From assembly GCA_020847975.1 (NCBI GenBank), contig JADLBD010000004.1:24319-88318 (forward strand): a DNA stretch of 64,000 nt, in the 5' to 3' direction. The stretch comes from Bryobacterales bacterium. GTDB lineage: Bacteria; Acidobacteriota; Terriglobia; Bryobacterales; Bryobacteraceae. Of the stretch, positions 25,472 through 34,031 are shown in pieces. Within the stretch, counting starts at the first letter, position 1. Every line of letters begins with the position of its first letter. The position numbers were made by a program, and so were the translations under genes. The notes beneath the pieces were generated by a model that had not been told where the DNA came from, searched no databases, and saw nothing but the letters and a program-made list of their open reading frames with translations.

Positions 25472-26575
25472 TCAGTTCGTCCAGAGTTTGGCGACGATCA
25501 GCAGCGCGATGAGAACCGCCACAATCAGCAGCGCCAGTTTGAACACGCTCCACGGCCGTTCTCCCTGCACTTCTCCGGTCCGCGCGTTGACGATGACCTG
25601 GTACACCTTCCCGTGGAAGCGGTACGCGCCGATCCAGACGGGGAGCAGCAGGTGCTTGAACGTGATATCGTGCCAGTCAATGTCGAGCGAATCGATGATC
25701 TGCTCGTCTCCGCCGATGTCTTCCCGTACGCTGTGTTCGACGGCGTGGCTCATGAGCACCTGCGCGGTCTGCAACCCTTCCGGGAGTTCCACCTGGTAGC
25801 GCTGCGCCTGGAATCCCGGCAGGTAGGCGGGGTCGTAGGGCTGAACCTGCGGAAGGTCCCATGGTTCAAGTTTGCTGAGCCGTCCGGGATCGACGGAGCG
25901 TGTGGCCGGCACCAGAACATCGTCGAACGTATTGGCAACACGACCGGAGGCGGGATACCAGCGGGTATGCCGCACCTGCCGCTCCATTTGCACCTGCCTG
26001 CCATTGGAATCGGTGGTGTAGTAGGTCTCGGTGACGTAGTAATACTCCCCGCGGCGGCCCTGATAGGCGGCTTCGGTGCTGGCGTCAAAGGTCCAGAACG
26101 GAGTGTACATGCCGCGAATCCCTTCCGGACGCGCGATCTTCCTCAGATCGGATGGGGCGAACCAAAGGTCTTGCAGCCATTGCCGCACGCTGGCGGTGGC
26201 CTGATCTTTCGGCAGCCGGAAGGGGAGAATCGCGTTCGGAGCCACCAGGGGATCCGCGGCTTTCGGCTGGCTGACGAAGTTCGCGGCGCAGAACGGGCAG
26301 GTTCCGGTCATCTCCGCGGGTTCGCACTGAATGGTGGATCCGCAGGAGGCGCAGGTGATCTGGACCGCGGTCTGCGAGATCTTCTCGAGGCGCGAAGGAT
26401 CTTCGTACTGATCGTAGGGAATCTCCTGGACAGCCTCATTCACCTCGCGGGAAATCGCCTGGGTTGTGCCGCAATACGGGCACTTCAAGGCTCCCGCTTT
26501 CGGGTCAAACTCCATGTCGGCGGAGCATCCGGGACACTTGAAGCGCTGCACGGAAGGGGATTGTTCGGAAGCCAT
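25472..26575 (-). CDS. Zinc-ribbon membrane protein
   Basis: 367 aa. Two rubredoxin/TFIIB-like zinc ribbons occupy the N-terminus: CPGC...CPYC (about residues 14-36) and CASC...CPFC (about 72-96). The central region (residues 150-320, with MYTPFWTFDASTEAAYQGRRGEY-like strands) is of a conserved family often mislabelled as a primosomal helicase fragment. The C-terminus is a single transmembrane helix (KLALLIVAVLIALLIVA) plus KLWTN. The protein is therefore tail-anchored, with the ribbons in the cytoplasm. ATG 26575 is chosen since it directly precedes the first ribbon; 22 codons upstream in frame lack similarity. Function unknown. Confidence 0.85.
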   Translation of the reverse strand: MASEQSPSVQRFKCPGCSADMEFDPKAGALKCPYCGTTQAISREVNEAVQEIPYDQYEDPSRLEKISQTAVQITCASCGSTIQCEPAEMTGTCPFCAANFVSQPKAADPLVAPNAILPFRLPKDQATASVRQWLQDLWFAPSDLRKIARPEGIRGMYTPFWTFDASTEAAYQGRRGEYYYVTETYYTTDSNGRQVQMERQVRHTRWYPASGRVANTFDDVLVPATRSVDPGRLSKLEPWDLPQVQPYDPAYLPGFQAQRYQVELPEGLQTAQVLMSHAVEHSVREDIGGDEQIIDSLDIDWHDITFKHLLLPVWIGAYRFHGKVYQVIVNARTGEVQGERPWSVFKLALLIVAVLIALLIVAKLWTN

Positions 26576-26691
26576 GGAGCGACGTTGGACTGGTCCGTAT
26601 CGTAGCAGGAGGAAGAATGAGGTGTCCAACGCAGGATACACCTATAGCGCGTCTGCGGGCGGCTGATCTCCGGTGCTGATAGCATGGCAAA

Positions 26692-28950
26692 ATGCTCGGG
26701 ATGAAGTTGAGAGGTCCGGCGGCGATCGGCGCGCTGCTGCTGTGGACACATGCCGTGGGGGCGCAGGAGGTACTTCCGGGGACGGCTCCCCTGGCTCGGA
26801 AAGGCGACCTCGCGATGGAGATGGTGGAAGGGATCCACCATTACCTCGACCGCGGGACATTGCAAGCCGGAGAAAAGCGCGCCGCCTACTGGCATCGGGA
26901 CTACTCTTCACCGGAGGCTTACAGCCGCTCTGTGGAGACGAACCGGGCGCGGCTGCGGGAGATGATTGGCGCGGTGGATCCGCGGCCGGTGGTGGCTTCG
27001 CTCGAACTCGAGGCAACCACTTCGATTCCGGCATTGGTCGCGGAAGGTTCAGGATATCGCGTGTATGCGGTGCGCTGGCCGGCTCTCGAAGGAGTGGCGG
27101 CGGAGGGGTTGCTGCTGGAACCCGCAGGTCCACCGGTGGCCCGCGTAGTGGCGCTGCCGGATACGGATTGGACGCCGGAGATGCTGGCAGGACTTGCTCC
27201 GGGGGCGCCGCCGGAGGCGCAATTTGCTCGCCGGTTGGCGGAGAACGGGTGTCAGGTAGTGATTCCGGTGCTGATCGATCGCAGCGATACATGGTCGGGC
27301 ATTCCGGGAATCCGCATGACGAATCAGCCGCATCGCGAGTTTCTCTACCGGATGTCGTTTGAAGTGGGCCGGCATATCATCGGCTACGAAGTGCAGAAGG
27401 TGCTGGCGCTGGTGGACTGGTTTGCGCGGGAGAACGCGAAGCACCGGGCTCCGGTTGCGGTGGCCGGCTACGGCGAAGGCGGATTGGTGGCGTTCTACAG
27501 CGCCGCGCTCGATGCGAGGATTGATGCCACGCTGGTGAGCGGCTACTTCCAGCCGCGAGAGCATCTATGGAAGGAGCCAATCTACCGGGATGTCTGGGGA
27601 TTGACGCGAGAGTTCGGCGATGCGGATATTGCATCCCTGATTGCTCCGCGGCGCCTGGTGATTGAAGCTTCTCCTCATCCGCAGGTGGACGGGCCGCCCG
27701 TGGAGACACAGGATCGAAGGGGCGCCACGCCCAACGGCCGCCTGACGACTCCGCCGTTTGCGGAGGTGGAGGCGGAAGCCGGACGCGCACGGCGGCATTT
27801 CGCGGCGCTGGGGCATGCGGATTCGCTGCGCGTGGTACAGGCGGCTGCGCCTGGGTCGGATGCGGCGCTGCGGGCATTGCTCGGAAAGGAAGCGCTGCGC
27901 GCCGCGGGGCCGCGGCCAAGCGACCGGCGCGCGGCGTATGATCCACAGGCTCGCCTGAAGAGGCAGTTCGATGGGCTGGTGGCATTCACGCAGCGGCTGG
28001 TGGAGCGTTCCCCGGCGCAGCGCGCAGCGTTCCAGCCCACCCAGGCTACGCGTGACCGCATCTGGAGTGAGATGATCGGGCGGTTGCCGGAGCCTTCGCT
28101 GCCCGTGAATGCGCGAACGCGGCTTGTCTACGATGAGCCGAAGTTCCGCGGATACGAGGTGATGCTCGATGTGTGGCCGGATGTCTTCGCCTATGGAATC
28201 CTGCTGGTTCCCAAGGACGTGCACCCTGGCGAGCGGCGGCCGGTGGTGGTGTGCCAGCACGGGTTGGAAGGCCGGGCGCAGGACGCGGCGGACCCGAAGA
28301 TCGACAGCCATTATTACCACCGCTTCGCCGTGCAGTTGGCCGAGCAAGGCTTCGTGACCTACGCGCCGCAGAACCCCTATATCGGCCAGGATCGCTTCCG
28401 GCTGATCCAGCGCAAGGGCCATCCGCTGAAGCTATCGTTGTTTTCGTTCATCCTCGGCCAGCATCAGCGGACGCTCGAGTGGCTGGCCTCGCTCCCGTTC
28501 GTGGACGCGAAACGCATCGGCTTTTACGGACTTTCCTATGGCGGCAAAACGGCGATGCGCGTTCCGCCTCTGCTGGCTGGTTATGCGCTTTCAATCTGCT
28601 CGGCGGATTTCAACGAGTGGGTGTGGAAGACAACCAGCGTGACATCGCGCTACAGCTACATGCTGACGCAGGAATACGACATGCTCGAATGGAACCTGGC
28701 CAATATGGCGAACTACTCGGAACTGGCCAGCCTGATGGCTCCGCGGCCGTTCATGGTGGAACGCGGGCACGACGACGGCGTCGCGCCGGACGAGTGGGTG
28801 GCCTATGAGTTCGCCAAGGTCCGGCGCTTCTATGACAAGGCCGGGTTGGGTGACAAAGCCGAGATCGAGTTTTTTAACGGACCGCATACGATCCACGGGG
28901 TGGAAACGTTCGAATTTCTGCGGAAGCACCTGGGATGGACCCGCAAATAA
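26692..28950 (+). CDS. Secreted tandem alpha/beta-hydrolase (acetyl xylan esterase-like)
   Basis: 752 aa with a Sec signal (residues 1-24, ending VGAQ). It has two alpha/beta-hydrolase modules. The C-terminal one (about 480-750) keeps the nucleophile elbow GLSYGG, the acid in GHDDGVAPDEW and the His in GPHTIHG, with the oxyanion region VVCQHGLEG. The N-terminal one (about 60-370) has GYGEGG where GxSxG is expected, so its nucleophile Ser is Glu and it is probably inactive. The family includes carbohydrate esterases and dienelactone-hydrolase-like enzymes. Start ATG 26692 or 26701; a -10-like TAGCAT lies six bases upstream of the first. Confidence 0.85.
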   Translation: MLGMKLRGPAAIGALLLWTHAVGAQEVLPGTAPLARKGDLAMEMVEGIHHYLDRGTLQAGEKRAAYWHRDYSSPEAYSRSVETNRARLREMIGAVDPRPVVASLELEATTSIPALVAEGSGYRVYAVRWPALEGVAAEGLLLEPAGPPVARVVALPDTDWTPEMLAGLAPGAPPEAQFARRLAENGCQVVIPVLIDRSDTWSGIPGIRMTNQPHREFLYRMSFEVGRHIIGYEVQKVLALVDWFARENAKHRAPVAVAGYGEGGLVAFYSAALDARIDATLVSGYFQPREHLWKEPIYRDVWGLTREFGDADIASLIAPRRLVIEASPHPQVDGPPVETQDRRGATPNGRLTTPPFAEVEAEAGRARRHFAALGHADSLRVVQAAAPGSDAALRALLGKEALRAAGPRPSDRRAAYDPQARLKRQFDGLVAFTQRLVERSPAQRAAFQPTQATRDRIWSEMIGRLPEPSLPVNARTRLVYDEPKFRGYEVMLDVWPDVFAYGILLVPKDVHPGERRPVVVCQHGLEGRAQDAADPKIDSHYYHRFAVQLAEQGFVTYAPQNPYIGQDRFRLIQRKGHPLKLSLFSFILGQHQRTLEWLASLPFVDAKRIGFYGLSYGGKTAMRVPPLLAGYALSICSADFNEWVWKTTSVTSRYSYMLTQEYDMLEWNLANMANYSELASLMAPRPFMVERGHDDGVAPDEWVAYEFAKVRRFYDKAGLGDKAEIEFFNGPHTIHGVETFEFLRKHLGWTRK

Positions 28951-28951
28951 T

Positions 28952-29290
28952 ATGGCGGTATTGCTCTTTTCCTACGGAACGCTCCAAAAGAAGGATGTGC
29001 AGATGGCCACCTTTGGCCGTGAACTGACAGGACGCGAAGATGCGCTGCCTGGCTACCGCCGGCTGAGTTCGGCTGTTTCTGACCCGAGGGTTGCAGCGAT
29101 GATCGGGGAGACGTACTACTTCAGCGTAGAGCCGAGTGACCGGCCGGAGGACGCGGTTTCCGGAATGTTATTCGAGATCACAGATCAGGAGTTGGCGGCC
29201 GCCGATCGATACGAGGGCTTGGCAGGATACCGCCGGATTTCCGTCCTGCTCCGGTCCGGTAGTCAGGCGTGGGTGTATCTCTGGGGCTGA
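28952..29290 (+). CDS. Gamma-glutamylcyclotransferase-like protein (GGCT/AIG2)
   Basis: 112 aa cytoplasmic protein of the GGCT fold. The N-terminal signature FSYGTLQ is the substrate-binding loop and YEGLAGY contains the catalytic Glu (about residue 89). The family cyclises gamma-glutamyl-amino acids to 5-oxoproline, though many bacterial members are uncharacterised. The ATG is one base after the stop of the esterase gene, so it is probably translated from the same message, although the functional link is unclear. The upstream in-frame extension is inside the esterase gene. Confidence 0.88.
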   Translation: MAVLLFSYGTLQKKDVQMATFGRELTGREDALPGYRRLSSAVSDPRVAAMIGETYYFSVEPSDRPEDAVSGMLFEITDQELAAADRYEGLAGYRRISVLLRSGSQAWVYLWG

Positions 29291-29325
29291 GAATGGGAGC
29301 CTACGTGAGAAGCACACAAATTCGG

Positions 29326-31497
29326 CTACGGGGCGAAATAGCCGTTCATGTCGAGAATGAGATCCGTCGTGGCGGTGGCGTAGGCGAAGATGGAACCGTT
29401 GGCGCCGGCCGGCACGATGGCGGCATTCGAGGTGATCGCCCCATCAAAAGCGTTCAGCGTCGACGCTCTGGGCAGGAACTGTCCAAAGGGCCACAGCGTA
29501 AGAAACGACAGGCTGCCGCGGGGAACCACCGTGGCGTTCAACGAATAAGCTGCGGCACTGGCGGGCGCACCGCACCCCCCTGAACGGATCGCGAACTCTC
29601 TCTGTTGGCCCCCATTCAGCGCGCCTCCCTGAAGTCGAGTGTCCGTCACCCTGCAAGGTTGCAAGGAATAGAACGACATCGCTTGCGTACCGGAAGGCGG
29701 GGCAAAATATCCGTTGACATCAAGAATGAGATCAGTGGCGTTCGTGGCGAACACGTCGACGGCAGCGTTCGCCCCGGCCGGAACAATGGCCGCGTTGGCG
29801 GTGATGGCCCCCGTAGGGGCGTTGAGGGTCGAAACAAAGGGTCGAGGAGAGCCACTTGGCCACGCCGTGAGATAGCCGAGCGGGCCGGAAGGCACCACTG
29901 TGAAGTTCACCGAGTAGGCTTTCGCCGTGGCAGGGATGTTGCAGAACGGCGAGGTCAGTGAGAATGTCCGTGACTCGCCTGCGTTCAGTGCTGGTCCCCC
30001 TATAGACCCCGCACCCAATCGTGTATCGGCCACCCGGCACGGCGTGACTGGATAGAAACTGTAATTTTCGCCGCCCACCACCGGCAGGAAGTAGCCATTG
30101 ACATCCAACACAACATCGGTCGTGTTCGAGGCGAAAACGTCCACTGCCCCGCCGGGGCTGGAAGGGACAATCGCTGCGTTGGCTTTGATGCGCCCATCCG
30201 TTGAATTCAGCGTGGAAACGAAAGGCCGCGTCCCGCCCGACGGCCAAATCGTCATGTAGCCGAGAGGCTCGTGCGGAACAACCGTAACGTTCAAGGAAAA
30301 CGCTGTCGCTTCGAAAGGCAGGTTGCACCCGCCTGAGATCAGCGGGAATCGCCGCGCGCTTCCACCGCCGATTGCCGGACCCGTGAGGCGCGTATCCACG
30401 ACGCGGCAGGGCGTGACAGGAACGAATCGCGATGGACCTGTATAGATCGGAACATCCGCTGGCGTGAGCACAAAGGCATGGGTCTGACCATTGATGATTC
30501 CTGCGCCCGTGATCTGCCCCTGGTCGTTGATCGCGTCAGCGGAGGTGAGACGCCAACCTGAGTTCGGCGGGATATGTGTGTTGAGGTCCACAATTCCCGT
30601 CCCCTCCGAGTAGAGAAACGCAGATGGTTCCCCAAAAGAACTTGTTGTGAATCCTACAACCTGTCCGAGATTGTTGATCGACAAGGCGCGGGAATCGCCC
30701 GGCCGGCCTGCGCCGATATCGACGGCTGCGGAGCCTGATGTGTAAACGAACGCGTGGAGGTTGAGGCCGGTTTGGAAATATCCGGCCACCTGGCCGAAGT
30801 CATTGATGGCCTGCGCGATGGTGCTGGCGCCGTTGTCCGCGGTGAAGAAGGTCAGTCCGCGCCCTGGGGCAGAGACGAATGCCGTTGCCTGCTGGTTCGC
30901 CGCGTCGTACCTCGAGCCAGTCACCTGGCCAAAGTTATTGATTCCAAAACCAATGCTGATGAGGGAACTGAGCGGATCAAGATCCACCATGCCGGTCCCA
31001 GGCGTGTAGAGGTAAGCGTGGTTTACCTGGCGCCCGTCGACGATTGTCTGAGCCAGGCCGGTGAGTTGCCCCGCATTGTTGATGGCGTTTGCCGTGCTCA
31101 TGACGCCTCCAGGAAACTGAAGAGCCGTAGCTTGATTCGGAGGGGTGAAGACGGATCCATGGTTTGTCAGGACATCGCTCGAGGAAACCGAGTTCAACGC
31201 CACCTGCCCGCGATTGTTGATGCCTCGACCCGAAGTCATAAACGCCGGGTCTCCCACGGGTGTCATGCCTTGCCCGGCGTTATACACAAACGCCCGACTC
31301 CCGCCATCTGTTGCGGAGAATCCGGTCACTTGGCCCGAATTGTTGATCGCCAGTCCGTGGCTCGTTGGCCCACCCAGCGTGCCCAAGTCCGTAACAGTGT
31401 AAGTTCTTGGTTGTGCATCGCATATTGCCATACTGACGGACAGGGCCGCCATCCATGGAAGCATCCACCCCAAAGGTATGTTCTTTCGTTCAAGCAT
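29326..31497 (-). CDS. Secreted HAF-repeat protein with three C-terminal 'PCRVxDTR' modules
   Basis: 723 aa. After a signal peptide (ending ICDA) come about eight HAF repeats of some 40 residues (YTVTDLGTLGG, LAINNSGQVTGF and variants such as INNFGQVTG), which probably build a beta-propeller. From about residue 375 three tandem modules of roughly 115 residues follow, each starting PCRV(V/A/T)DTRL and ending LDVNGYF(A/L)P. These modules are frequent in acidobacterial exported proteins. The protein is likely at the cell surface; binding partner unknown. ATG 31497 starts the signal peptide; the frame continues 18 codons upstream without one. Converges with the GGCT gene. Confidence 0.86.
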   Translation of the reverse strand: MLERKNIPLGWMLPWMAALSVSMAICDAQPRTYTVTDLGTLGGPTSHGLAINNSGQVTGFSATDGGSRAFVYNAGQGMTPVGDPAFMTSGRGINNRGQVALNSVSSSDVLTNHGSVFTPPNQATALQFPGGVMSTANAINNAGQLTGLAQTIVDGRQVNHAYLYTPGTGMVDLDPLSSLISIGFGINNFGQVTGSRYDAANQQATAFVSAPGRGLTFFTADNGASTIAQAINDFGQVAGYFQTGLNLHAFVYTSGSAAVDIGAGRPGDSRALSINNLGQVVGFTTSSFGEPSAFLYSEGTGIVDLNTHIPPNSGWRLTSADAINDQGQITGAGIINGQTHAFVLTPADVPIYTGPSRFVPVTPCRVVDTRLTGPAIGGGSARRFPLISGGCNLPFEATAFSLNVTVVPHEPLGYMTIWPSGGTRPFVSTLNSTDGRIKANAAIVPSSPGGAVDVFASNTTDVVLDVNGYFLPVVGGENYSFYPVTPCRVADTRLGAGSIGGPALNAGESRTFSLTSPFCNIPATAKAYSVNFTVVPSGPLGYLTAWPSGSPRPFVSTLNAPTGAITANAAIVPAGANAAVDVFATNATDLILDVNGYFAPPSGTQAMSFYSLQPCRVTDTRLQGGALNGGQQREFAIRSGGCGAPASAAAYSLNATVVPRGSLSFLTLWPFGQFLPRASTLNAFDGAITSNAAIVPAGANGSIFAYATATTDLILDMNGYFAP

Positions 31498-31618
31498 TGC
31501 AGTCCGATCTCCGGCTGAGAGCCGCATTTGTATGGTTGTACGGGCGGTCAAATGAGCAGCCCATGTTTATCTGCGGAATAAATCGAGAAAATGGCATTCC
31601 CGCACTTCCCCACTCTCC

Positions 31619-32485
31619 TCATTGCAGAATTCCGGCGCCCGCTTCTACGTCCTCTCTGGTCAACCGCACTCTCCCGGGAGTGGTGCTATAGTGTCTGCGG
31701 AACAGATTGGTGAGGTGGCTCTGGTCGGTGAAGCCCAGGGCCAACGCGATGTCGGCAATCGGTTGGTCAGTCCGCAGAAGCAGACGGCGGGCGCGAGCCA
31801 GACGGCGCCGAAGGAGGTACCGGTGTGGAGTCTCCCCTGTGGACTCCCGGAAAGCGCGGGAGAAATGGTCGACGCTCAGGCCAGAGACCTCCGCCAGGCT
31901 CCTCAGCGGCAGGCCATATTCGAGGTGTGAGTCCATATATTCGAGTACGCGGCGCAAACACGATCGCGTCAACCCGCCTCTTCGCGCCGTTGGCCCCATT
32001 GTCTCGGCATGTCCCAGCAGCAACCGCATCGACAGCGCGCGGCAGATCGCCTCGACATAAGCCTTCCCAACCGGATTGGGGGTGGATACTTCGGCGTGCA
32101 GCGCGAATAGAAGATGAGAGATCTGCGGATCTGCAATGACATGGCGCGGCCTGAGTTCGAACCCATGGATGCCCTGTGCCGCGGCTACCGAATGGAGCAG
32201 GCGCGGATGGAGCGCCGCGACGAGAATGGACCGCTGGCCTTGCCACCTGGCGGCGGGCACCGGTCCGGGCGGAGCGATGCAGAAATCTCCAGGCCGCACA
32301 GTGCGTTCCTGATAATGCCCGTTCAAGCACAACTCTATCACCACCGGCGCACTCAACTGCATCAGCAGGCTGGGATGTTCGGCCGTTCCGGGCGGCAAGT
32401 CGCCATCCGTGATTTGGTGCATTGTCAGAGTGACCCATTCCGCGGTGAGCAACGGGGTGGCGGATGCTTCGGCAATTCCTCCCAT
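31619..32485 (-). CDS. AraC family transcriptional regulator
   Basis: 288 aa. The C-terminal 100 residues are a standard AraC DNA-binding domain with two helix-turn-helix units: LRSLAEVSGLSVDHFSRAFRESTG and IADIALALGFTDQSHLTNLFRRHYSTTPGRVR patterns. The N-terminal part (residues 20-110) looks like an AraC-type cupin sensing domain (RPGDFCIAPPG). Ligand unknown. On the minus strand TATCAT lies five bases before the ATG, a possible leaderless start. It is divergent from the secreted hypothetical gene at 32732, which is the nearest candidate target. Confidence 0.92.
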   Translation of the reverse strand: MGGIAEASATPLLTAEWVTLTMHQITDGDLPPGTAEHPSLLMQLSAPVVIELCLNGHYQERTVRPGDFCIAPPGPVPAARWQGQRSILVAALHPRLLHSVAAAQGIHGFELRPRHVIADPQISHLLFALHAEVSTPNPVGKAYVEAICRALSMRLLLGHAETMGPTARRGGLTRSCLRRVLEYMDSHLEYGLPLRSLAEVSGLSVDHFSRAFRESTGETPHRYLLRRRLARARRLLLRTDQPIADIALALGFTDQSHLTNLFRRHYSTTPGRVRLTREDVEAGAGILQ

Positions 32486-32731
32486 GACACATGATATCCT
32501 TGGCAGCCCGGTTATATTCCCGATGGCGCATTAAATTTACAATTGTCTCCCGTATAGGCAAGGGCTGGCGGAATTTTGCAAGAGGCGGCGAAAATCTGCA
32601 AGCGATATTGGCCATTGCACCCGTATTCTCGGGATAAGAGCACGCGTGGCAGCACATGCTCGTCGATTTCGCTTGTGCCGCCTCGCACTTACGAATGTAG
32701 ATTCAATCCAAGTCAAAGGAAGTTCCGCGAG

Positions 32732-33952
32732 ATGTTTTTCATCCGTTCGAGATCCAGACGGCCGGCGCGTCCGCTCAGGCAGACGCTGGCCGCGGTTGTT
32801 GTGTTCGGCGCTTTACCCGCGCTCTGCCTTGCCCAGCCCAGTCCCGGAGTTTTCGGTCCAGGGCCCGGCTGCAACATATTTCCCGCGCCGGCTTCGGTGG
32901 GCGCAACAGTCGGCTTGTCCTATTTCGGACCTCCGCCTTCGAGCACGAATCCGAGCCTTGTCGGGCCCGTGCAACTTATAAAGGCCGGGCAGGTGGATGA
33001 CAGGAAGGGTGTGGTCACCCTGCCGCTCTACCGCGGATCGATGCAGGGCAGCAAGAAGGCTGTATGGTTCATTCTCACCGATGTCAATGATCCGGAGGTC
33101 GCTTCGCTGCTCGGCCTCAACTATTCGGCAAAACTCAACTTCGCCGGCAATGGTGTGCGGAATGCCTCTTTCGATGAGAACAACAACGTCGTTTTCGAAA
33201 GGGGAACCGTCGACTTCAAGCCCGTCCGGAGTGTCAGTGCCGGACCGCCCTCTGCGCCCTTTCCCCCCGCGGCCGCCCAACCCGGTTCCGTCGGCGATGC
33301 TTCCTACAGTCCGCTGGTCCGCATCGGCAACGTCATCTATAACGCCCCCGTGGTGGCCTACGATGTCGAAGCCGGAGACATCAACTTCCCCAATGGGAAC
33401 GCCGATTACAGCAAGGTACACGACGAGGTGGTCGCCATCGACACGAACGAGATGACCGTTACGCTGCAGATGGTGAACGGATTCTCCTTCGGCCGGCCGC
33501 TCTGGTACATCTCCACCGAGGCCAGCCTGCCCGATGTTGCCGCTATCGAGGGAGCGACCTATGCTCCTCTTCTGCACAGCCTGGTGACGGGCCGCGACGA
33601 TAGTTTCAGCAGTCCGGTGGAGCGCTTGTTTATCGCCGTGAATGGGCCGTCCGAGGGGGGCTGCAACAATCCCATGCGCCAGGGCCTCTATGCGGCATTG
33701 ACCGACGGCTACCGGCCGAATAACGTGTTCGGAGGTATTCCCACCATCGCTCCTGATTACAGTCCCTTGTGGAACGGCAACCTATATGAATGGACGCCGG
33801 AAGCCGTCAATCGCGGCTACCGCGGACAACTCCGGGAAGAGTTCCAGATTCTCACCTACGTTCAGGATGGGATCCTCACCGGGCCGGGTGGCGCGAAGTT
33901 CGGCGACAGTCAATTCATTGTCAACTGTCCGCCAATTCAGCGCTTGAACTGA
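32732..33952 (+). CDS. Secreted conserved hypothetical protein, 406 aa
   Basis: Signal peptide of about 35 residues (RSRSRRPARPLRQTL, hydrophobic core, ALCLAQ). The mature part has no motif I can name with certainty. It contains repeated loop-like stretches with Asn/Gly/Pro, for example VVTLPLYRGSMQGSKKAVW, ILTDVNDPEVASLLGLNYS and YSPLVRIGNVIYNAPVVAYD, consistent with a beta-rich exported protein related to a family seen in soil bacteria (DUF7482-like; low certainty). AAAGGA about 11 bases before ATG 32732 supports the start. Preceded by 246 bases shared with the divergent AraC gene, where I saw no further features. Confidence 0.75.
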   Translation: MFFIRSRSRRPARPLRQTLAAVVVFGALPALCLAQPSPGVFGPGPGCNIFPAPASVGATVGLSYFGPPPSSTNPSLVGPVQLIKAGQVDDRKGVVTLPLYRGSMQGSKKAVWFILTDVNDPEVASLLGLNYSAKLNFAGNGVRNASFDENNNVVFERGTVDFKPVRSVSAGPPSAPFPPAAAQPGSVGDASYSPLVRIGNVIYNAPVVAYDVEAGDINFPNGNADYSKVHDEVVAIDTNEMTVTLQMVNGFSFGRPLWYISTEASLPDVAAIEGATYAPLLHSLVTGRDDSFSSPVERLFIAVNGPSEGGCNNPMRQGLYAALTDGYRPNNVFGGIPTIAPDYSPLWNGNLYEWTPEAVNRGYRGQLREEFQILTYVQDGILTGPGGAKFGDSQFIVNCPPIQRLN

Positions 33953-33960
33953 TCCATCCT

Positions 33961-34011
33961 TCCTGCTGCCACCTTGGAGTTACTCGCCTGACGACAAGGG
34001 TGGCAGCAGGA
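33961..34011. terminator. Bidirectional terminator hairpin between convergent genes
   Basis: TCCTGCTGCCACCTTG (33961-33976) pairs with CAAGGGTGGCAGCAGGA (33995-34011), sixteen pairs with one bulged base and an 18-base loop. It lies exactly in the 79-base gap between the stop of the secreted hypothetical gene (plus) and the stop of the alpha/beta-hydrolase gene (minus). There is no T-run, so it may also act by blocking read-through or protecting 3' ends. Confidence 0.7.
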
Positions 34012-34031
34012 GCTTCCTCCAGAATGGGAGG

